Of a stretch of 64,000 bases of DNA, positions 8,313 to 17,896 are shown piece by piece. The notes beneath the pieces are model-generated. The model was not told where the DNA came from, did no database searches, and saw only the letters and a program-made list of their open reading frames with translations. Location: assembly GCF_023701695.1 (NCBI RefSeq), contig NZ_JAJOZC010000001.1, positions 7,501,894-7,565,893 on the forward strand. Direction: 5' to 3'. The translations under genes and the position numbers were made by a program. The DNA comes from Streptomyces sp. RKAG290. GTDB lineage: Bacteria > Actinomycetota > Actinomycetes > Streptomycetales > Streptomycetaceae. Position 1 is the first letter of the stretch, and every line of letters starts with the position of its first letter.

Positions 8313-11300
8313 CTACACGGTGAAGCGGTGATTCCCGGAGCCGACCCGGTACACCGTGCAGCCGTCCTCCTCGCGCAGGAACGTCGCGTGGGTGTGGGTG
8401 ACCGCGTCCGGCGTGTCCGCGGGGACCCACACCTCGGCGGTCGTGTTGGGAGGCACCGTGCACCGCAGGTCGATGCCGCCGGCCCGCTGCTGCCACTGGG
8501 TGGAGACGGGCCCGTAGACCGAGGCGAACGTGGCACGGCTGGACGTGACCTCGCCGCCCGGGCGAGGACGGATGACGATCTCACGGAAGCCGGGGCGGCC
8601 CGCCGAGATGCCGGCGATGTTGGTGTACATCCACTCGCCGACCGAGCCGTACGCGTAGTGGTTGAAGGAGTTCATGTCCGGGGTCTGGAAGCTGCCGTCC
8701 GGCCGGATGGAGTCCCAGCGTTCCCACATCGTGGTGGAGCCCTTGTCGATCTGGTATCCCCAGCTGGGGAAGGAGCGCTGCCCGAGCAGACGGTAGGCGG
8801 TGTCGGTGTGCCCGGTCGCGGTGAGGACGGGCAACAGCCTGGGCGTCCCGAGGAAACCCGTCGACAGGTGCCAGTCCTTGGCCTCGATCAGTGCGACGAG
8901 CCGGTCGGCGGCCGCCTTGCGCAGCGCATCCGGCAGCAGGTCCATCGACAGGGACAGGACGTACGCGGTCTGGGTGTCACCCTTCACCCTTCCCTCGGCG
9001 GTGACATAGGCGTCCTGGAAGGCCTTGCGTATGCGCGCGAAGAGGTCGAGGTGGGGTGCTGGATCCTCGCCGAGCGCCGTGGCTGTCCGGGCGGCGAGGT
9101 CGGCGCTGTGGGCGAAGTACGCGGTGGCGATGACGTCCTTCGGTGTCTCGTCGGAGACGTTCAGCCAGTCGCCGTACCCGTCGGCCGGCCGCAGCAGGCC
9201 GTCACTGTTCATCTCCAGGAACTTCAGCCATGCCTGGATGGACGGCCAGGCATCCTGCAGCACCTGCCGGTCCCCGTACGCCTGGTACAGCGACCAGGGG
9301 ACCGTGACACCCGCGTCGCCCCAGCCGGCCGCGCCGTTGCCGATGTTGCCGACGACGGGAGCCACGTCCGTGAAGGCGCCCTCGGCGGTCTGGCTGTCCC
9401 GCAGGTCCACGAGCCACTTGGTGAGGAAGCGCGCCGACTCCATCGTGTACGCGGCCGTCGGCGCGAAGACGTTGATGTCACCCGTCCACCCGAGGCGCTC
9501 GTCGCGCGCGGGTGTGTCCGTAGGGATGGAGAGGAAGTTGCTCCGCTGCCCCCAAGTAATGTTGCTGTGCAGCTTGTTGAGCATGGGCGCGTCGGTCTCG
9601 AACTCGAAGGTGAACGGCGCGGACGTATGCATGACGCGACCTGTCACGGCATTGGCCGGGGGAGCGGAGGGGAGGCCGGTCACCTCGACGTAGCGGAAGC
9701 CGTGGAAGGTGAAGCGCGGCTCGTACGTCTCCGCGCCGCCGCCCTTGAGGATGTAGGTATCGGTTGCCGCAGCGGTGCGCAGATTCGCGGTGTAGAGGGT
9801 GCCGTCCGGATTGAGGACCTCGGCGTGCCTCAGCCGCACGGTCGTTCCGGCGTCACCCGCGACGCGCAACCGCACCGAGCCCACCATGTTCTGGCCCAGA
9901 TCGAAGACGAAGACTCCCGGCGCGGGTTCGGTCACCTTCTTGACCGGAAGTTCCTTGGCCACGCGAACCGGGCCGTCCACCTGCGCGACGATCCGGCCGG
10001 GAGCGGCGTCGCCCGCCTCGCGGACCTCGGCCCAGGCCCGGTCGTCGAAGCCGGGTGAGGTCCAGCCGCCGGTCTCCTTGCGGGCGTCGTACGTCTCTCC
10101 GCTGAGCAGATCGGCGACGACGACCGGCCCGGCGGCGGCACGCCAGTCCCTGCCCGACACGATGCGCTCGGTCGTCCCGTCGGTGTAGTCGATCTCCAAC
10201 TGGGTCAGCAGCGCGGGGCGTTCGCCGTACTGATGAGGCCCGAACATGCCGACGTTGCCCGCGTACCAGCCCGGTGCCACGTACGCCCCGATGGCATTCG
10301 TACCGGGGCGGACGAGCGAGGTGACGTCGTACGTCTGGTACTGGACGCGCTCGCGGTAGTCGGTCCAGCCGGGAGCGAGCTGATCGCGGCCCACGCGGCT
10401 GCCGTTGAGGTGGGCTTCGTACAGGCCGAGAGCCGTGGCGTAGAGGCGCGCCCGCGCCACCTTCTTGCGGGGCAGCTTGAACTCGTGCCGCAGCTGGTTG
10501 GCGGCGAAGGCCGCCGGAACGACCTTGCCCCATGGTGCGGCGCCCCAGGCGGCAGCCTCCTTCGCCGCGGGCCAGCCGCTGTCGTCGAAGTCCGGACCAC
10601 GCCAGTTGCCGGCGGGCTCCTTGTCCGCCGACTTCCAGGACGAGTCGGTGACAACGGTCTGTTCGCCGGACGCTGTACGGACGGTGAGAGCGGCGATCAG
10701 GCCGGCCGCACCCTCGGAGGCGTTGACCGCCGACACTGCGAGCACGTTCTTTCCGGAACGCAGCTGTGCGAGCACGTCGACGACCGCCGGGTGGCGCCAG
10801 CCCTCGTTGTCCGTCGCCAGGTCCGTACGGGCGACCTCGGTGCCGTTCACGGAGATGGCGTACACGTTGTCCGCACTGATGGCGAGGGTCGCCGCAGTGA
10901 GCCCGTCCGCGACATCGACGGTGCGACGGAACCATCGGGTGCCCGCCGGGGCGCTGCCGGCCGGGTCGCCCTCGGGGAACCAGATCCAGGCGCTGCCCTG
11001 GAGTGACGGCGCGTCGGTGAGGGCCGGGGGAGCGGAGATCCAATCCGCGGCCCACTGGGCGGGGTCCATGAGGCCGGTTTCCCACCACGACGGGGCGCTC
11101 CACCCGGACTCGCCACCGGCGGTGTCCCACACCCGCACGGACCAGAAGTAGCGTGTTCGCGGATTGAGTTGCGGGCCCGCATAGGGAACGAGGACGGAGT
11201 CCCCCGACGTGACCTTCCCGCTGTCCCAGACATCCGGGCTCGACAGGCCTGACGCACTGGAGGCGACACGGATCTGGTAGGCGCTCTGCTGCACGTTCGG

Positions 11301-11522
11301 CTCGTTGGAAACCATCGGCCAGCTCAGCCGGGGATGCTGCGCGTCGAGGCCCAGCGGGTGCTGGACGTACTCCACGGTCGGCGCGGTGACACGCGGCGCG
11401 GCACGTTGCGTGGGTGACTGGGCGGGTTTCGGCGCCGGTGCGGCCGTGGCCGGTCCGACTCCGGCTGCCACGGCGCCCACCGTGGCAGCGGCGCTCGTCA
11501 GGATGTTCCTCCTGCTGATCAC
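8313..11522 (-). CDS. Secreted alpha-L-rhamnosidase (GH78)
   Basis: A 1,069-residue enzyme starting at GTG 11522 with GAGGGG about 8 bases upstream. The N-terminus MISRRN followed by a hydrophobic run and ATAAPAP looks like a twin-arginine signal. The domain order fits GH78: a fibronectin-like domain (about 45-155), N-terminal lectin-like domains (about 170-520), a beta-sandwich (about 525-630), the (alpha/alpha)6 catalytic domain (about 640-980) containing DERLGWTGD, the usual site of catalytic acidic residues, and a C-terminal beta domain. It should release terminal rhamnose from plant polysaccharides or glycosides outside the cell. No transporter is adjacent. Two LacI-like palindromes lie upstream and a hairpin follows. 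Confidence 0.93.
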   Translation of the reverse strand: MISRRNILTSAAATVGAVAAGVGPATAAPAPKPAQSPTQRAAPRVTAPTVEYVQHPLGLDAQHPRLSWPMVSNEPNVQQSAYQIRVASSASGLSSPDVWDSGKVTSGDSVLVPYAGPQLNPRTRYFWSVRVWDTAGGESGWSAPSWWETGLMDPAQWAADWISAPPALTDAPSLQGSAWIWFPEGDPAGSAPAGTRWFRRTVDVADGLTAATLAISADNVYAISVNGTEVARTDLATDNEGWRHPAVVDVLAQLRSGKNVLAVSAVNASEGAAGLIAALTVRTASGEQTVVTDSSWKSADKEPAGNWRGPDFDDSGWPAAKEAAAWGAAPWGKVVPAAFAANQLRHEFKLPRKKVARARLYATALGLYEAHLNGSRVGRDQLAPGWTDYRERVQYQTYDVTSLVRPGTNAIGAYVAPGWYAGNVGMFGPHQYGERPALLTQLEIDYTDGTTERIVSGRDWRAAAGPVVVADLLSGETYDARKETGGWTSPGFDDRAWAEVREAGDAAPGRIVAQVDGPVRVAKELPVKKVTEPAPGVFVFDLGQNMVGSVRLRVAGDAGTTVRLRHAEVLNPDGTLYTANLRTAAATDTYILKGGGAETYEPRFTFHGFRYVEVTGLPSAPPANAVTGRVMHTSAPFTFEFETDAPMLNKLHSNITWGQRSNFLSIPTDTPARDERLGWTGDINVFAPTAAYTMESARFLTKWLVDLRDSQTAEGAFTDVAPVVGNIGNGAAGWGDAGVTVPWSLYQAYGDRQVLQDAWPSIQAWLKFLEMNSDGLLRPADGYGDWLNVSDETPKDVIATAYFAHSADLAARTATALGEDPAPHLDLFARIRKAFQDAYVTAEGRVKGDTQTAYVLSLSMDLLPDALRKAAADRLVALIEAKDWHLSTGFLGTPRLLPVLTATGHTDTAYRLLGQRSFPSWGYQIDKGSTTMWERWDSIRPDGSFQTPDMNSFNHYAYGSVGEWMYTNIAGISAGRPGFREIVIRPRPGGEVTSSRATFASVYGPVSTQWQQRAGGIDLRCTVPPNTTAEVWVPADTPDAVTHTHATFLREEDGCTVYRVGSGNHRFTV

Positions 11523-11545
11523 TGCGGCCCCTCACATACGTATGG

Positions 11546-11557
11546 TGAATCGATTCA
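11546..11557. promoter_or_regulatory. Palindromic operator TGAATCGATTCA before the rhamnosidase
   Basis: A perfect 12-bp palindrome with a central CG lies 24 bp upstream of the GTG start. It has the size and centre typical of LacI-family operators, and its place would let a repressor block transcription of the rhamnosidase gene. Confidence 0.55.
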
Positions 11558-11688
11558 TAACGAATGGACGTAGCCGAACGTAAGGGGGAGCCGAATGAGG
11601 GTCAATGAGCGTGCAGGGGGTTTCTTGACGGGCCGTCGAGGAGACGGGCCCGCGAAGCGCTCACCAATGGCTCGAATTGGCGGGGTGG

Positions 11689-11702
11689 TTGAACGCTTTC
11701 AA
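11689..11702. promoter_or_regulatory. Second LacI-like site upstream of the rhamnosidase
   Basis: TTGAACGCTTTCAA has TTGAA/TTCAA arms around CGCT and is close to the LacI-family consensus TTGAAACGTTTCAA. It lies about 165 bp upstream of the start, 132 bp from the first site. The 390-base gap to the next gene shows no ORF I would support. Confidence 0.4.
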
Positions 11703-11914
11703 TCCGGCCCAGGTCGTGGGCGGACGATCGCTGTCGCTGCCCCGGAGGCGATGGGGAGCGGGTTCCGCGCGCCGGGGGTGATCCGGTCATGTGAGGGATG
11801 GCAGCGTCCTGGGCCGGTGTCGATGCGCTGCGTGTTCACCGAGCGAGCGAGGGAGGGCCGGGGAGCAACACGATCCCGTCGTGGAGGGCGTGTTCACCGA
11901 CGAGTCCGCCCACG

Positions 11915-13223
11915 TCACTCGTTGGTCGACGTGTGAGGCCGCGCACCGGCTGGTCCGCTCCCCGCACCGTACTCCTGTGCGACAGAGGAGCGGACGGGCG
12001 TCAGCTCCCGCTCGATCGCCTGGGCCTCCGCGCTGCTCATCGTGGCGATCGGATCCCTGTCGAGAAGCTTCTGGACGAACAGAATCCGCAGGTAGGTGGG
12101 CGGACCGTGGCGGCTGGGCGCATCTCCGCGGAGCCGGGAGGGGACGCAGCCGCCGCGCTCGCTCGGAGTCAGGCACGGATGCGAGGTAAGCGCGCAGCTT
12201 CCCCCAGATGATGCCGCCACCCCCGGACAAGCGATGGAGCGCGGAGAGCGCGGTCTCCCGCAGGAGCAGGGCCTTCAGCAGCCCTTCCATCGCGGGCGCG
12301 GACGCGACCCGGGCGGCGGCCTTGTCCGACCGGTACGACAGGTCACCGGAATGATCGCCCAACCTGCTCAGCAGTCTGTGCAGCAGGTGCGCGCCCTGGG
12401 CAAGCGTGCCCAGGAGAGGGCGCGCGATCATTTCCCCCGCGTGGGCGATATTGCTGGGCTGCGACCTGCCGATGGGAACGAACGCGCCGCCGTGCACCTG
12501 ACTCCTTCGCTCGGGAGTGGGGCTGAGGACGTCGTCCCAGCCGGCGAGGGAGTCCAGTGCCATCTGTATCCAGCGCGCGCTCCGACGTCTTCCCATGGCG
12601 GCCTTGCTGAGTTCGCAGGCGAGGAGCGCAAGCCGTTGATCTGTTGTCACCGTCTCCCAGAGCGGTAACCCCAGTACGAGTACGCGGCGTCGGCGCATTC
12701 CGGCGGTCACGGTCACGCTGCGGGAGCCGTAGCGCGAGTCGAAGGCGATCAGGTCGACCGGCTCGGTGCCGAGTTCGGCGCTGATCCGCCGCGTCACTTC
12801 GTGGAGCATGGGGGCGGAGGTGCGGTCAAGGGTGTGCTCGGGCAGCTTTCCCGGGCGCGGGCGCAGCACCGACGCGGTCAGGAGTTCGACGGCGCCGAGG
12901 ATCCGCTCCGGCCAGGTTCCGACGAGCAGCAGCCATGCTCCTGTGCCGACCAGTGCCAGGGTCAGGAAATTGACTGCACTGGCGAGCGCGAGCGCACCGT
13001 ACAGGGCGACATTCGGCGAGGCCGCGGCAGGACCGAACGCGGATATGCGATCGAACGCCCTCACGTGACGGGCGAGTTCCCGGGTTCTGCCAGGGGAGAG
13101 ATCGATGCCGCCGACCGGATCGAGGTTCCAGTCGCACTCCTGGCACCAAGCGCTGAACCGGTCGTCCGAGGCCGCTATCGCTTCATGGCACTGAGGGCAG
13201 ACCGCATCCGAGTCGTGATTCAC
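11915..13223 (-). pseudogene. M48-like metallopeptidase relative, catalytically dead and frameshifted
   Basis: From GTG 13223 the protein has a zinc-ribbon-like N-terminus (CPQCHEAI...WCQECDW), a hydrophobic segment (about 65-105) and a domain with the layout of M48 (HtpX/Ste24-like) proteins. Where the family has the zinc-binding HExxH, this one reads LACELSK (about residue 200), so both histidines are lost. Near 12150 the frame must shift (one extra base) to continue into RHGPPTYLRI...AIERELTPVR and end at 11915; without a shift the frame runs on into low-quality sequence to 11787. Loss of the active site plus the frameshift suggests a decayed gene. A non-catalytic role cannot be excluded. 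Confidence 0.6.
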
Positions 13224-13347
13224 AAGGCCGAATCATGCGACGGCGCGCCCTCCGTCAACAGGCCATAACTCCAGTCCTTACGTGACCTTGACCCAACGAT
13301 CAGCCACCGTGCCCTTCCGGCCATCGGTGCCCCATGAGCGCCGCAGG

Positions 13348-13836
13348 TCACCGGAAGATCAGCGACTCCGTACCGACGGCGGCGAGCAGTTGGAGCGGAA
13401 ACTCGGGATCGGCCTGGCCGATGGTCAGCGCGAGCCAACGGCTGGACTGTGGCAGCTGCCACACCTGCATACTGCCGGCGAGACCACTCATGAAGGCCAG
13501 CGGTTCCGTCGCGACGAAGTCGGGGATGTGGTGGTCGAGCCCGAGGTACGGCGACAGATCGACGGTCTGCGGATGACCCCAACGGCCGGCCAGAGCAGCC
13601 GCCAGTGCGTCGAGATCGTCCTCCAGTTCCTGCTCAGCTGCGGCGACGATCTCTTCGTCACGGTCCTCCCAGAAATCCTGGCTCTCCCGGAGCACAGCCA
13701 GGTGGTAACCGGGCCCGCCCCAACTGCTTCCCTGTCCAGCGCGTTGCTTCTCCTCAGGAAACGGCAGCGCGGTCAAGCTGTCGATGATCGACAGTTGACT
13801 ATCTGTGGGAGGCGTCGAAGGTTGATGTCCAGGCAT
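13348..13836 (-). CDS. Hypothetical acidic protein
   Basis: A 162-residue soluble protein with a run of acidic residues (WEDRDEEIVAAAEQELEDDLDAL, about 75-98) likely to be helical, and a C-terminal half with WQLPQSSRWLALTIGQAD. It has no signal peptide or membrane segment. The style (short, acidic, with a family-wide tryptophan and DHHIPDF motif) recalls small Streptomyces hypotheticals sometimes found as immunity-like or SMI1-like proteins, but I cannot assign it. It has normal Streptomyces codon bias and stands between two other minus-strand hypotheticals. Confidence 0.6.
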   Translation of the reverse strand: MPGHQPSTPPTDSQLSIIDSLTALPFPEEKQRAGQGSSWGGPGYHLAVLRESQDFWEDRDEEIVAAAEQELEDDLDALAAALAGRWGHPQTVDLSPYLGLDHHIPDFVATEPLAFMSGLAGSMQVWQLPQSSRWLALTIGQADPEFPLQLLAAVGTESLIFR

Positions 13837-13981
13837 GGGTGGAGCCTAAGGGCTGTTGCGGCGCCCAGCTTCCCGAACGAACGTGGGCCCAGCCCGATGA
13901 ACGGGGCCCGCCGGTACGGCTCATACGCGGCGACCACACCAGCCACATCAAGATCATCTGAAGCCGTGGCCAGAGGGCGCC

Positions 13982-14395
13982 TCAGATCCGGACGCTCAGC
14001 CGCAGGCCGAGTAGACGGCGTAGACGAGCAGAGGCGCCACGACGCGTTCCGAGCCGCCTCACCTCATCCACCTCGAGCTCCAGCCGGTCGGCGAGAGCGA
14101 GTACGGCAGCGTAGGGCCGCTCGCCCTCATCGAGTCTCGCTGCAACGGCTTCGAGAACAGCTCGAAGCACGACAGGACTCGCACTGGGATGTTCTGCGAG
14201 CAGACGAAGAAGCCTGTTGTCGTTCCAGTCGCTGTCGCGGGCCGCGCTCAGTTCCTGGAGGGCTTCAGGTGGCGTGTGGGGGTTGATGGCCAGGGCTTGC
14301 CAGACGAACGGGTACGGACATTTTGCGAGACGCTGCAGGACCAAGCTGTCTTTCTCGGCACGTGCCAGTGCGAGGTAATCGGCGGGCGTGGGCAC
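13982..14395 (-). CDS. Hypothetical helical-repeat protein (LRV-like)
   Basis: A 137-residue protein starting at GTG 14395 with GAGAGG 7 bases upstream. It contains two units of the type LAKCPYPFVWQALAINPHTP and LLAEHPSASPVVLRAVLE, with the pattern of leucine-rich-variant/HEAT-like helical repeats (A.NP.TPP..L..LA). It is probably a small solenoid protein that binds another protein. It has no signal peptide. Partner unknown. Confidence 0.55.
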   Translation of the reverse strand: MPTPADYLALARAEKDSLVLQRLAKCPYPFVWQALAINPHTPPEALQELSAARDSDWNDNRLLRLLAEHPSASPVVLRAVLEAVAARLDEGERPYAAVLALADRLELEVDEVRRLGTRRGASARLRRLLGLRLSVRI

Positions 14396-14630
14396 GAGGA
14401 TGGCCTCTCAGAATGGTCGAAGCCGCCATCCTGTCACTGGACCTTCGCCGCAACGGCGTCCGGGCCGGTCATGACCAACCTGCCTCGAACAGTACTCACA
14501 GGACTGCACGGGCAACCCTGCGCGCCACCTCAAGTACGCGGTGGCAGGGGACACTTCACCCTGCACGCGTCGTCCCATCCGTGGTACCACAGGGTGGGTT
14601 GTCGAGCCGAGTGCCGAACGGGGTGTTGTG

Positions 14631-15764
14631 GTGGCTGTGGGCTATCTGGTGACCGTGGTGTTGGCCTTGCTGATCGTGCTGTTCTGCCTGGTTCGCATAC
14701 GTGGGCCGAAGCCGCTCTTCTACTTCAGCTACCGGCTCGGCCTGGTCTTCAACGAGATCCCGCACGTCGCTCTCTACGCGCTGGTGGCATCGACGGCGCT
14801 GGCCTTTTCGGAGGGCGACATCGCCACGACCGCCGACCGGGTGAACGTCGGTGTGGCAGCGGTCGGGGCTGCCGGGCTTGTAGTGGTCACCCTGCGCGGG
14901 GTGCGGGCGGCGTCCGTAGTGCGGGTCGCCCTGGACGAAGCGCTGGGCGCAGGTACGGGGACGCACCGCCGGCCGCCGCTGGCACGCATCCTGTTCAGGC
15001 CCGTCTTTCGCCGCCGCCGTGACGTCAAGCGGGTGGCCAACCTCAGCTACGGGGACGGAGGCCGCCGCAACCTCCTCGACGTCTACCACCACCGCTCGCG
15101 CCCCGAGGGCGGCTCCGTAATGATCCACTTCCACGGTGGCCACTACGACCAGGGCCGGAAGAACACTCAGTCGCTGCCCCTGCTCTACCGGCTCGCCAGC
15201 CAGGGCTGGGTCTGCATCAGCGCCAACTACCGGCTGCGCCCCGACTTCCCGCATCCCGCGCATCTGATCGACGCGAAGAAGGTCATCGCCTGGGCGCGCG
15301 AACACGCGGCGGAGTACGGCGCAGCGTCCGCGGCTCCCGTGTTCGTGGCGGGGAGCTCTGCAGGTGGGCACATGGCGGCTCAGGCAGCACTCACCCCCAA
15401 TGAACCGGCCTACCAGCCCGGGTTCGAGGAGGCGGACACCTCTGTGACCGCCGCCGTCGTACTCAACGGCTTTCTCGCGGAGTACTTCGACGGCGACCCG
15501 GCGACCTCGCCGGTGAACCTCGTCCGGACGGATGCACCACCGTTCCTCATCGCGCACGGGGACCTGGACGAGCTGGTGGACACCGAGAACCCCAGGGCCC
15601 TTGTCACCGCTCTCCGCTCCGTCTCCACCTCGCCAGTCGTGTACGTCGAACTGCCAGGCGCGCACCATGCCTTCGACCTCTTCCACTCCTTCCGCTTCGA
15701 GGCGCTCATCGACGGCATCGAGGACTTCGCCGCGTGGGTGGCAGCCCGGAAGGGGCCGGCCTGA
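14631..15764 (+). CDS. Membrane-anchored alpha/beta hydrolase (HSL-like esterase)
   Basis: About 377 residues. The first part holds two or three membrane segments (about 1-20, 40-60 and 65-90), followed by a basic linker and an esterase domain. The domain shows the oxyanion HGG motif (HFHGGHY), the nucleophile GSSAGG, and the acidic and His members in HGDLDELV and GAHHAFD, which fits the hormone-sensitive-lipase branch. The start is uncertain: GTG 14631 has GAACGGGG about 8 bases upstream, GTG 14628 is next to it, and the frame stays open to 14541. It should hydrolyse an ester or acetyl group at the membrane. Confidence 0.82.
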   Translation: MAVGYLVTVVLALLIVLFCLVRIRGPKPLFYFSYRLGLVFNEIPHVALYALVASTALAFSEGDIATTADRVNVGVAAVGAAGLVVVTLRGVRAASVVRVALDEALGAGTGTHRRPPLARILFRPVFRRRRDVKRVANLSYGDGGRRNLLDVYHHRSRPEGGSVMIHFHGGHYDQGRKNTQSLPLLYRLASQGWVCISANYRLRPDFPHPAHLIDAKKVIAWAREHAAEYGAASAAPVFVAGSSAGGHMAAQAALTPNEPAYQPGFEEADTSVTAAVVLNGFLAEYFDGDPATSPVNLVRTDAPPFLIAHGDLDELVDTENPRALVTALRSVSTSPVVYVELPGAHHAFDLFHSFRFEALIDGIEDFAAWVAARKGPA

Positions 15765-16059
15765 GGGCTTGCCACGCGATCTTGCTGGAACGCGCTGGTA
15801 GGCCGTGACGGGTGTGACTCGGCCGTTCGTGAGGTGTGGGTACTCGACCGTGGATCGTGGACGGTGAGCTGTGGGCGCTGTTCGAGCTGTTGCATCTTGC
15901 TCGTCCGCTACAGATACATAGCCCGGCAACTTCTGCCTCTTGAGCTGAGATTTGGTTCGGCAAGAGCGATCCGCCGATGGCACCGACCACGATCCGCCGG
16001 ACCGTGCCGAGGGCCTGTCCCGGCGGATCGCGGGCCCTGCCACGAGCCGCCGGACTGAT

Positions 16060-16470
16060 CTACGCAGATTCCATCAGCTCCCGGAGCCGGTTCAGGTCGC
16101 CGGCGACCGTGTCGGCGTCGCGCTCGAAATCGGCGTCGCTCATCCGGGGCTGTCGGCGAAGGGTGAATACGACCTCACTTCCCGTGCCGTCGCTGATCAC
16201 ACGGACCGGGTTGTAGGCGGTTTCCCCGGAGGGCAGCGTGACTTCGTGGTCGAGAACACCCAGCTCATTGCGCGGCACGAAGGTCACCACGACCCTTCCC
16301 ATAGGAGAGGATTCCGCGACCCATTGGTCGTCGACTCTCTTGATGGAGCCGCCCAGACCTCTGGCCCACGCGGGCAAGTTCAGCGGGTCCGACGCATAGG
16401 CGTAGACGTCGTCGACCGTGCGGGCGATATGGACGCTGAGGTGGCGAGATTGGTTGTCGGCGCTGTTCAT
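16060..16470 (-). CDS. SRPBCC-family protein
   Basis: 136 residues starting at ATG 16470. The order (an N-terminal strand with ARTVDDVYAYASDPLNLPAWARGLGG, then strands with VAESSPMGRVVVTFVPRNELGVLDH and a C-terminal helix FERDADTVAGDLNRLRELME) is that of the START-like SRPBCC ligand-binding fold. Members bind or transform hydrophobic ligands; this one has no telling active-site residue. It is a monocistronic gene. The 295-base gap to the left holds no gene I would support. Confidence 0.75.
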   Translation of the reverse strand: MNSADNQSRHLSVHIARTVDDVYAYASDPLNLPAWARGLGGSIKRVDDQWVAESSPMGRVVVTFVPRNELGVLDHEVTLPSGETAYNPVRVISDGTGSEVVFTLRRQPRMSDADFERDADTVAGDLNRLRELMESA

Positions 16471-16641
16471 GGCTTCGAGGGTAGTGGGCCGGCGTCGCCG
16501 CTTTCTTGAACGGATCGGACGTACTTGATCTGTAAGGCGGGCCCTGGGCCCTTTCCTGCGACTCGTGGGAGTGGTCAAAGGATGAGGTGTGCTGCCCGCT
16601 GCCCGCTGCTCGCTCCCGAGGTGATGTGGAACGCTTGGGTG

Positions 16642-16914
16642 ATGTCGCAGACCAGCAGTGGGGATGGGCAGTCCATTCGGCGTGAAGCCGAGCGGGTCGT
16701 CAACGAGGTCGCCCAACAGCTCCGCACGCTGGAAGACGGGACAACCTGGTTCTCCGCCCTCTCCCGAGCAGAACAGAGGACGGTACTGCAAGAAGTTGCT
16801 GGTTACGCCATGCAAGCGCACATCACGACGGCGGACGGGCGCGAGGGAGTGGCCCGGTCCGGAGGCGGGAATCAGCAGTGGCGGGGAGCCGACGCTGGTA
16901 GTAGTCGGGCATGA
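16642..16914 (+). CDS. Small hypothetical protein, coupled to the next gene
   Basis: A 90-residue protein with a helical stretch IRREAERVVNEVAQQLRTLEDGTTWFSALSRAEQRTVLQEVAGYAMQ broken here for description into two helices around LEDG. The TGA stop overlaps the ATG of the next gene (ATGA), so the two are probably translated together. The start is uncertain: ATG 16642 or the upstream ATG 16624. Its function is unknown. Confidence 0.5.
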   Translation: MSQTSSGDGQSIRREAERVVNEVAQQLRTLEDGTTWFSALSRAEQRTVLQEVAGYAMQAHITTADGREGVARSGGGNQQWRGADAGSSRA

Positions 16915-17375
16915 CAAGTGATCTCTTGACGCCCGTCCTGTCGATGGTCGGTGTAGCTGTAGGAGGTGCGTTGACCTACCTGACCCAACGCACGGCACAG
17001 CGGGCAGCCGACCGGGCCGAGCAGCAGAGAAGGGCCGCAGCACTGACGGAGGAACGACGTGCCGAGCAGATCAGGACCGTGCTGGAGTTCATTCGGTTCG
17101 CGCTGGAGGCCGAGGGGGTTGCTCATGCGCGGCCGCCCCGATGGGAGGTGGATGATGACTGGTACCGCACGGCCAGGCCGGCGGTGGACGGCCTGCGCAT
17201 AGCCGAGCACGGCGTCCAGTTGCTGTGCGCTCCTGGCCTGCACGTACCGGTGACGGCCTACGCTCGCGCCCTGAACCAGGTGGTCTGGCAGGAGCACAGC
17301 GAAGCGAGCGTTTCCGAGTACCTGGAACCGGTCAAGGCGGAGTTCCTCGCTGTCGCGCGTCTCAGTCTGACCTGA
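16911..17375 (+). CDS. Hypothetical protein with N-terminal membrane segment and coiled coil
   Basis: 154 residues: an N-terminal membrane helix (TPVLSMVGVAVGGALTYL, about 6-23), then a highly charged helix (RAADRAEQQRRAAALTEERR, about 31-50) likely to be a coiled coil, and a soluble C-terminal part. This layout is common in short Streptomyces membrane proteins of unknown role. It overlaps the stop of the preceding gene by four bases, suggesting translational coupling. Confidence 0.6.
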   Translation: MTSDLLTPVLSMVGVAVGGALTYLTQRTAQRAADRAEQQRRAAALTEERRAEQIRTVLEFIRFALEAEGVAHARPPRWEVDDDWYRTARPAVDGLRIAEHGVQLLCAPGLHVPVTAYARALNQVVWQEHSEASVSEYLEPVKAEFLAVARLSLT

Positions 17376-17551
17376 GCGCCGTGCGTCATGGCCACTCGCT
17401 GGTGGCGGCCGGTAAGACAGCAGTCTCATTGCGAATCCGGCACAGGGGCCGGAACTCGGCCGGAAACGTCCCGCCAGGGGACTCCGGCGTGGACCCGGAA
17501 ACGTATGCCGTCGATCAACCGGCGCCGCGACCGCACCTGAGGCCGGCCGGG

Positions 17552-17716
17552 CTAGCGGCTCCTCGGGAGGAGGGATCCGGCACCGACCGCTGCTCGTGCC
17601 GCTCTCCGCGATGACGCCGTGCGGTTTCGCGGCAGCGGCCAGCTCTTCTTGAATCCCGCCTCGAAGGCGATACGCTCCGCGGCCACCACGCGTTGCGGAA
17701 CCGTGCGTTCTGCCAT
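17552..17716 (-). CDS. Possible small basic protein (54 residues)
   Basis: An ATG at 17716 preceded by GGAGGGGGAC (about 8 bases spacing) opens a 54-codon frame rich in Arg and Ala (AERTVPQRVVAAERIAFEAG, then KKSWPLPRNR). The ribosome binding site is the main support; codon bias is acceptable. It matches nothing I recognise. Confidence 0.35.
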   Translation of the reverse strand: MAERTVPQRVVAAERIAFEAGFKKSWPLPRNRTASSRRAARAAVGAGSLLPRSR

Positions 17717-17896
17717 GATCGCGTCCCCCTCCACCGTCACGAAGACGCTATCCGCAGGCGGGGGCGTCCGCGCGGGGCTCCGTAAGTCCGGATCCGGCGA
17801 ACCGTTGAGAGCTACGTCCTGTGTCCTCCGCGGCCTTCTCTGCGGGTCGTTCGACAGCTGGGCCTGACGAGGGCCCCTTGTACCTAGGATCGGGCC

